A stretch of 64,000 nucleotides of DNA from positions 62,001 through 126,000 of the forward strand of contig NZ_JBJQIK030000001.1 of NCBI RefSeq assembly GCF_045984285.3, written 5' to 3'. This stretch comes from Rugamonas sp045984285 (GTDB lineage: Bacteria > Pseudomonadota > Gammaproteobacteria > Burkholderiales > Burkholderiaceae_D). Under the pieces are notes generated by a model. The model had not been told where the DNA came from. It ran no database searches and saw nothing but the letters and a program-made list of their open reading frames with translations. Of the stretch, positions 62,531 through 64,000 are shown piece by piece; the first letter of the stretch is position 1; each line of letters opens with the position of its first letter. The position numbers and the translations under genes were made by a program.

Positions 62531-63909
62531 AGCAGCTCATTCTGGCAATCGCGATCGCGGCCATCGGCGGCCAGGCCGCTGCGGCCGACGCAAAGAACAT
62601 CATCTTCTTCCTCGGCGACGGCATGGGACCCACCGTGATTACGGCAGCCCGTATCCATGGCTATAAGGAAGAGGGCCTGCTCAAGTTCGAACGTCTCGAA
62701 CGCGTGGCGCGGCTCAAGACCTATTCGCACGACGCGCAAACCACCGACAGTGCGCCGTCCATGGGTTCCTATATGACGGGAGTGAAGATCAATAATGAAG
62801 TGATCTCCATGTGGGACTCGAAGCCCAGCGCGCCGAAGAAGGACGCTAACGGCAACTGGGGCATCGATACCTGCGCAGCCGGCAACGGCAAGGCGGTGCC
62901 GACCATCCTCGAACTGGCGAAGGCGCATGGCAAGTCGGTCGGCGCAGTCACCACTACGGAAGCGACGCACGCCACGCCTGCCTCCACCTACGCGCACCAC
63001 TGCCACCGCAATTCCGGCTTTGCCATTGCGGTGCAGGCCGTGCCGGGCGGCGCCGGCTACAACCCGGCGCTGGGCGATGGCCTCGATGTGCTGATGGGCG
63101 GAGGCGCCGCGCACTTCACGCCGTTTGACAAGGCGGCGAACCCGAAGGGCCGTCCTGATGGGCGCGACCTGCTGGGCGAAATGGCGGCGCATGGCTATGC
63201 CGTCGCACGCAGCCGCAGTGAGATGCTGGCTGCGAAACCGGGCCGCAAGTTCGTGGGCCTGTACGGCGACGGCCACCTGGAGTATGAGCTGGACCGCACC
63301 GCGACGCCGCCGCGTGGCGAGGGCGCGAAGCAGCCCAGCCTGTCCGAAATGACGAGCAAGGCCATCGAACTGCTGGCGCTGAATCCGAAGGGTTTCTTCC
63401 TGATGGTGGAAGGCGGCAAGATCGACCACGGCCTGCACGGTTCCAACGTCAAGCGCGCCGTCGTGGACCTGCTGGCCTTCGATGACGCGATCCAGACCGC
63501 GATCGACCGCATGCAGGAGCGCGATCCCGGCCTGCGCAACACGCTGATCGTCATCACGGCGGACCATGACCATACGCTGGCCTTCAATGGCACCGCCAAG
63601 CGCGGCAGCCCGGTGCTCGATATCGTGCGCGGTGCGGATGGCTCGCCGGCGCGCGATGCGGACGGCCATACCTACACCACGCTGGTGTTTGCGAACGGCC
63701 CGAACCGCAAGCTGGAGCGCGCCGATATCAGCAGCGAGGAAGCCCTGGCGGACGACTACCAGCAGGAGACCAGCATCCGCCGCAGCGGTGAAACCCACGG
63801 CGGCGGCGATGTGAAGCTCTATGCCGTGGGCGCCGGTTCCGCGGTGTTCAAGGGCACGATGGAGAACACCAGGGTGTTCGACCTGATGAAGGCTGCCTAC
63901 GGCTTCTGA
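62527..63909 (+). CDS. alkaline phosphatase
   Basis: A 460-residue secreted phosphatase of the PhoA family. The signal peptide ends near residue 20 (GQAAAA). The metal Asp is D31 in FFLGDGMG, the nucleophile is S75 in QTTDSAPS, the Mg/Zn ligands are E295, D300 and H304 in VEGGKIDHGLH, D346-H347 in TADHDHT, and H424 in ETHGGGD. It should hydrolyse phosphate monoesters in the periplasm. It is translationally coupled to the preceding inactive homologue. No Pho-box is visible upstream of the pair. Confidence 0.94.
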   Translation: MKQLILAIAIAAIGGQAAAADAKNIIFFLGDGMGPTVITAARIHGYKEEGLLKFERLERVARLKTYSHDAQTTDSAPSMGSYMTGVKINNEVISMWDSKPSAPKKDANGNWGIDTCAAGNGKAVPTILELAKAHGKSVGAVTTTEATHATPASTYAHHCHRNSGFAIAVQAVPGGAGYNPALGDGLDVLMGGGAAHFTPFDKAANPKGRPDGRDLLGEMAAHGYAVARSRSEMLAAKPGRKFVGLYGDGHLEYELDRTATPPRGEGAKQPSLSEMTSKAIELLALNPKGFFLMVEGGKIDHGLHGSNVKRAVVDLLAFDDAIQTAIDRMQERDPGLRNTLIVITADHDHTLAFNGTAKRGSPVLDIVRGADGSPARDADGHTYTTLVFANGPNRKLERADISSEEALADDYQQETSIRRSGETHGGGDVKLYAVGAGSAVFKGTMENTRVFDLMKAAYGF

Positions 63910-64000
63910 GCGGCGCCATGGCGCAGCGCGTCCGGCACCAGCGCTGCGCTGCCGAGAACCAGCGCCGTCAGCAGCAGCGCAACCGGGAGCAGGCCGCGTT
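63897..64000 (-). CDS. C-terminal end of a membrane protein, cut by the window
   Basis: The reverse strand from 64000 has an open frame ending with TAG at 63897-63899. It encodes one hydrophobic helix (LLPVALLLTALVLGSAAL) followed by a short polar tail. It overlaps the last 13 nt of the alkaline phosphatase gene, convergent to it. Too short to identify; it could be a transporter or anchor end. Confidence 0.4.
   Translation of the reverse strand, partial: RGLLPVALLLTALVLGSAALVPDALRHGAAQKP

Overview
This is a 64 kb stretch of high-GC bacterial chromosome, densely packed with genes on both strands. The gene content and protein style point to a betaproteobacterium of the Oxalobacteraceae (Massilia/Duganella-like). 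Supporting signs are the darP-pmbA-mog neighbourhood, the DUF1841 and TorF-type proteins, a complete kdpFABCDE locus, and short palindromic repeats scattered between genes. The genus is an inference; there is no rRNA in the window, and I saw no tRNA, insertion sequence, prophage or CRISPR array.

Layout. 1-7.8 kb: a carboxymuconolactone-decarboxylase-like protein; a leftward set of propeller sensor kinase, LuxR-type regulator and DoxX-like protein; and a rightward operon of secreted alpha/beta hydrolase, short-chain dehydrogenase and a metallo-beta-lactamase-fold protein with altered metal ligands. 7.8-18.2 kb: housekeeping genes (esterase, mog, darP, pmbA), two paralogous TRAP solute-binding proteins, a lipoprotein hydrolase, a small secreted-protein pair facing an XRE regulator, and an M14 carboxypeptidase. 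18.2-31.1 kb: the phenylacetate catabolon (paaX, then paaABCDEGHIKJYZ), ending in a bidirectional terminator; no paaF is present. 31.1-34.9 kb: TRAP permeases dctM and dctQ, and argH. 35-39.3 kb: a secreted/peptide-utilisation group (NTF2-like protein, GNAT, cyanophycinase-like peptidase, M64 peptidase, an Ala/Lys/Glu-rich secreted protein). 39.3-43.8 kb: parC and parE. 44-53 kb: a pseudo-receiver protein and kdpFABC-kdpDE, preceded by an extra 30-codon membrane ORF. 53-58.6 kb: TorF-like porin, a MoxR ATPase/GNAT/VWA operon, two small cytochromes c, DUF1841 and rppH. 58.7-64 kb: proS, a lytic transglycosylase, two overlapping alkaline phosphatase homologues and the edge of one more membrane protein gene.

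How the parts work together. The paa genes encode conversion of phenylacetate to its CoA ester, ring epoxidation, isomerisation, ring opening and beta-oxidation, most likely under PaaX control. The dctQM permeases could serve either or both of the two distant DctP proteins. KdpDE probably controls kdpFABC through TTTAC repeats upstream of the operon.

The most notable observations are: (1) a predicted dead alkaline phosphatase lipoprotein translationally coupled to an intact phosphatase; (2) a 63-bp palindromic element present three times, once inside a pseudo-receiver gene as an in-frame segment; (3) two other short repeat families, one of which forms the start of paaD; (4) a metallo-beta-lactamase-fold protein lacking three usual metal ligands. 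I did not find an obvious new defence or mobile system.
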